A DNA stretch of 64,000 bases from Hydrogenophaga palleronii_A (GTDB lineage: Bacteria > Pseudomonadota > Gammaproteobacteria > Burkholderiales > Burkholderiaceae_C), in contig NZ_JAVDWU010000002.1 in assembly GCF_031457455.1 (NCBI RefSeq), forward strand, positions 310,001 to 374,000. The letters are read 5' to 3'. The notes beneath the pieces are model-generated. The model searched no databases and was not told the origin of the DNA. It saw nothing but the letters and a program-made list of their open reading frames with translations. This document shows, piece by piece, positions 63,257 through 64,000 of the stretch; the stretch's first letter is position 1; every line of letters begins with the position of its first letter. The translations under genes and the position numbers were made by a program.

Positions 63257-64000
63257 ATGACCTGGCCTGTCATGGTGTTTGACATCGAGTCGATTCCTGA
63301 TGTCGATGGTCTGAGAGCCCTGCATGCCGCCCCGCCCGAGTTGTCCGACGCAGAGGTGTATGGCGCCTGGCTGGCAGGGCGCAAGGAAAAAGGGCAGAGC
63401 GACTTCATGCCGTTGCACCTGCAGCGCATCCTGGTCATCAGCGTGGTGTTTCGCAACTCGGAAGGACTGCGCATCCATTCGTTTGTGGACCGCGATGGCC
63501 AGAGCGAAGGCAAGGTGGTCCAGACCTTCTTCAATGCGGTCGAGAAGCACACCCCACAACTCGTGAGCTGGAATGGCAGCGGCTTCGATTTGCCGGTGCT
63601 GCACTACCGGGGGCTGCGACACGGCGTGGAAGCCGGCAAGTACTGGGACCTCGGGGAAGACGACCGCGAGTTCAAGTGGAACAACTACATCAGCCGCTAC
63701 CACATGCGTCACCTCGACCTGATGGATCTGCTGGCCATGTATTCGCCCAAAAACAATGCGCCGCTGGATGCGCTGGCCAAGCTTTGCGGTTTTCCGGGCA
63801 AGCTGGGCATGGACGGCTCGCAGGTCTACGCACAGTACCTCGCCGGCCAGTTGGAGGACATCCGTCGCTACTGCGAAACTGACGTGATGAACACCTACTT
63901 GGTGTATTGCCGGTTCCAGAAGATGCGCGGCGGCTTCACCGAAGCCGAGTACGAGCAGGAGATCGCCTACGTCAAGGAAACCTTGGGCAATCTGGCCTCC
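63257..64000 (+). CDS. DnaQ-like 3'-5' exonuclease (PolB-exonuclease family), 3' truncated
   Basis: At least 248 residues, open to the window end. The DEDD exonuclease motifs are seen: FDIES (D9, E11), SWNGSGFDLPVLHYRG (Asp), RRYCETDVMNTYLVYCRF (Asp). This is the type of predicted 3'-5' exonuclease related to the B-family polymerase proofreading domain (pfam10108 class). It starts 34 nt after nlpD and is probably transcribed with it. Confidence 0.88.
   Translation, partial: MTWPVMVFDIESIPDVDGLRALHAAPPELSDAEVYGAWLAGRKEKGQSDFMPLHLQRILVISVVFRNSEGLRIHSFVDRDGQSEGKVVQTFFNAVEKHTPQLVSWNGSGFDLPVLHYRGLRHGVEAGKYWDLGEDDREFKWNNYISRYHMRHLDLMDLLAMYSPKNNAPLDALAKLCGFPGKLGMDGSQVYAQYLAGQLEDIRRYCETDVMNTYLVYCRFQKMRGGFTEAEYEQEIAYVKETLGNLAS

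Overview
The window is chromosomal DNA of a GC-rich betaproteobacterium, most likely a Comamonadaceae member of the Burkholderiales (Hydrogenophaga/Acidovorax type). This is inferred from gene content: EF-P with an arginine at position 32 plus the rhamnosyltransferase EarP, phasin and PHB-type regulation, PPK2, a TRAP transporter, surE-pcm-nlpD, and hupB-tRNA-Val-ppiD. Almost every base is used, many genes overlap by 1-4 nt, and no insertion sequence, prophage, integron or CRISPR array is visible.

Layout. 1-6408: the 3' end of a nitronate monooxygenase gene, then two divergent class A penicillin-binding proteins, one of them an unusual form of about 1,019 residues. 6430-14223: a minus-strand pentitol operon (binding protein, two permeases, ATPase, ribitol-2-dehydrogenase-like SDR, D-arabitol 4-dehydrogenase-like enzyme, AraC regulator). 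14287-18862: a LacI-type repressor facing gluconokinase and a TRAP carboxylate transporter, with two palindromic operators between them. 18959-25468: a 3-hydroxyacyl-CoA dehydrogenase, PPK2, an orphan iron-binding protein, a phasin, and a coupled set of deacetylase-like protein, thioesterase and nitroreductase. 25682-30634: an exported protein of unknown function, FKBP, 2-hydroxyacid dehydrogenase, RmuC and an MFS carrier. 30737-36726: a complete six-gene Mrp/Pha cation/proton antiporter with A and B fused. 36665-43353: an AcrR-type repressor and an RND efflux operon with an operator almost identical to that of E. coli acrAB. 43488-52894: LOG protein, AEC carrier, efp, a secreted lysyl-endopeptidase-like lipoprotein with FG-GAP repeats, earP, uvrC, pgsA. 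52914-58761: EamA carrier, LysR regulator facing a tartrate/malate dehydrogenase, hupB, tRNA-Val, ppiD, tRNA-His. 59043-64000: a 50-residue membrane protein, quinone oxidoreductase, surE-pcm-nlpD, and a 3'-5' exonuclease cut by the window end.

The most unusual structural signal is a three-hairpin DNA element found directly downstream of five genes, always in the same orientation relative to the gene. Other points of interest are the pentitol operon with no sugar kinase, the protease gene lying between efp and earP, two candidate leaderless genes (pgsA, surE), nested inverted repeats in the hupB leader, and nlpD followed by an exonuclease instead of rpoS.
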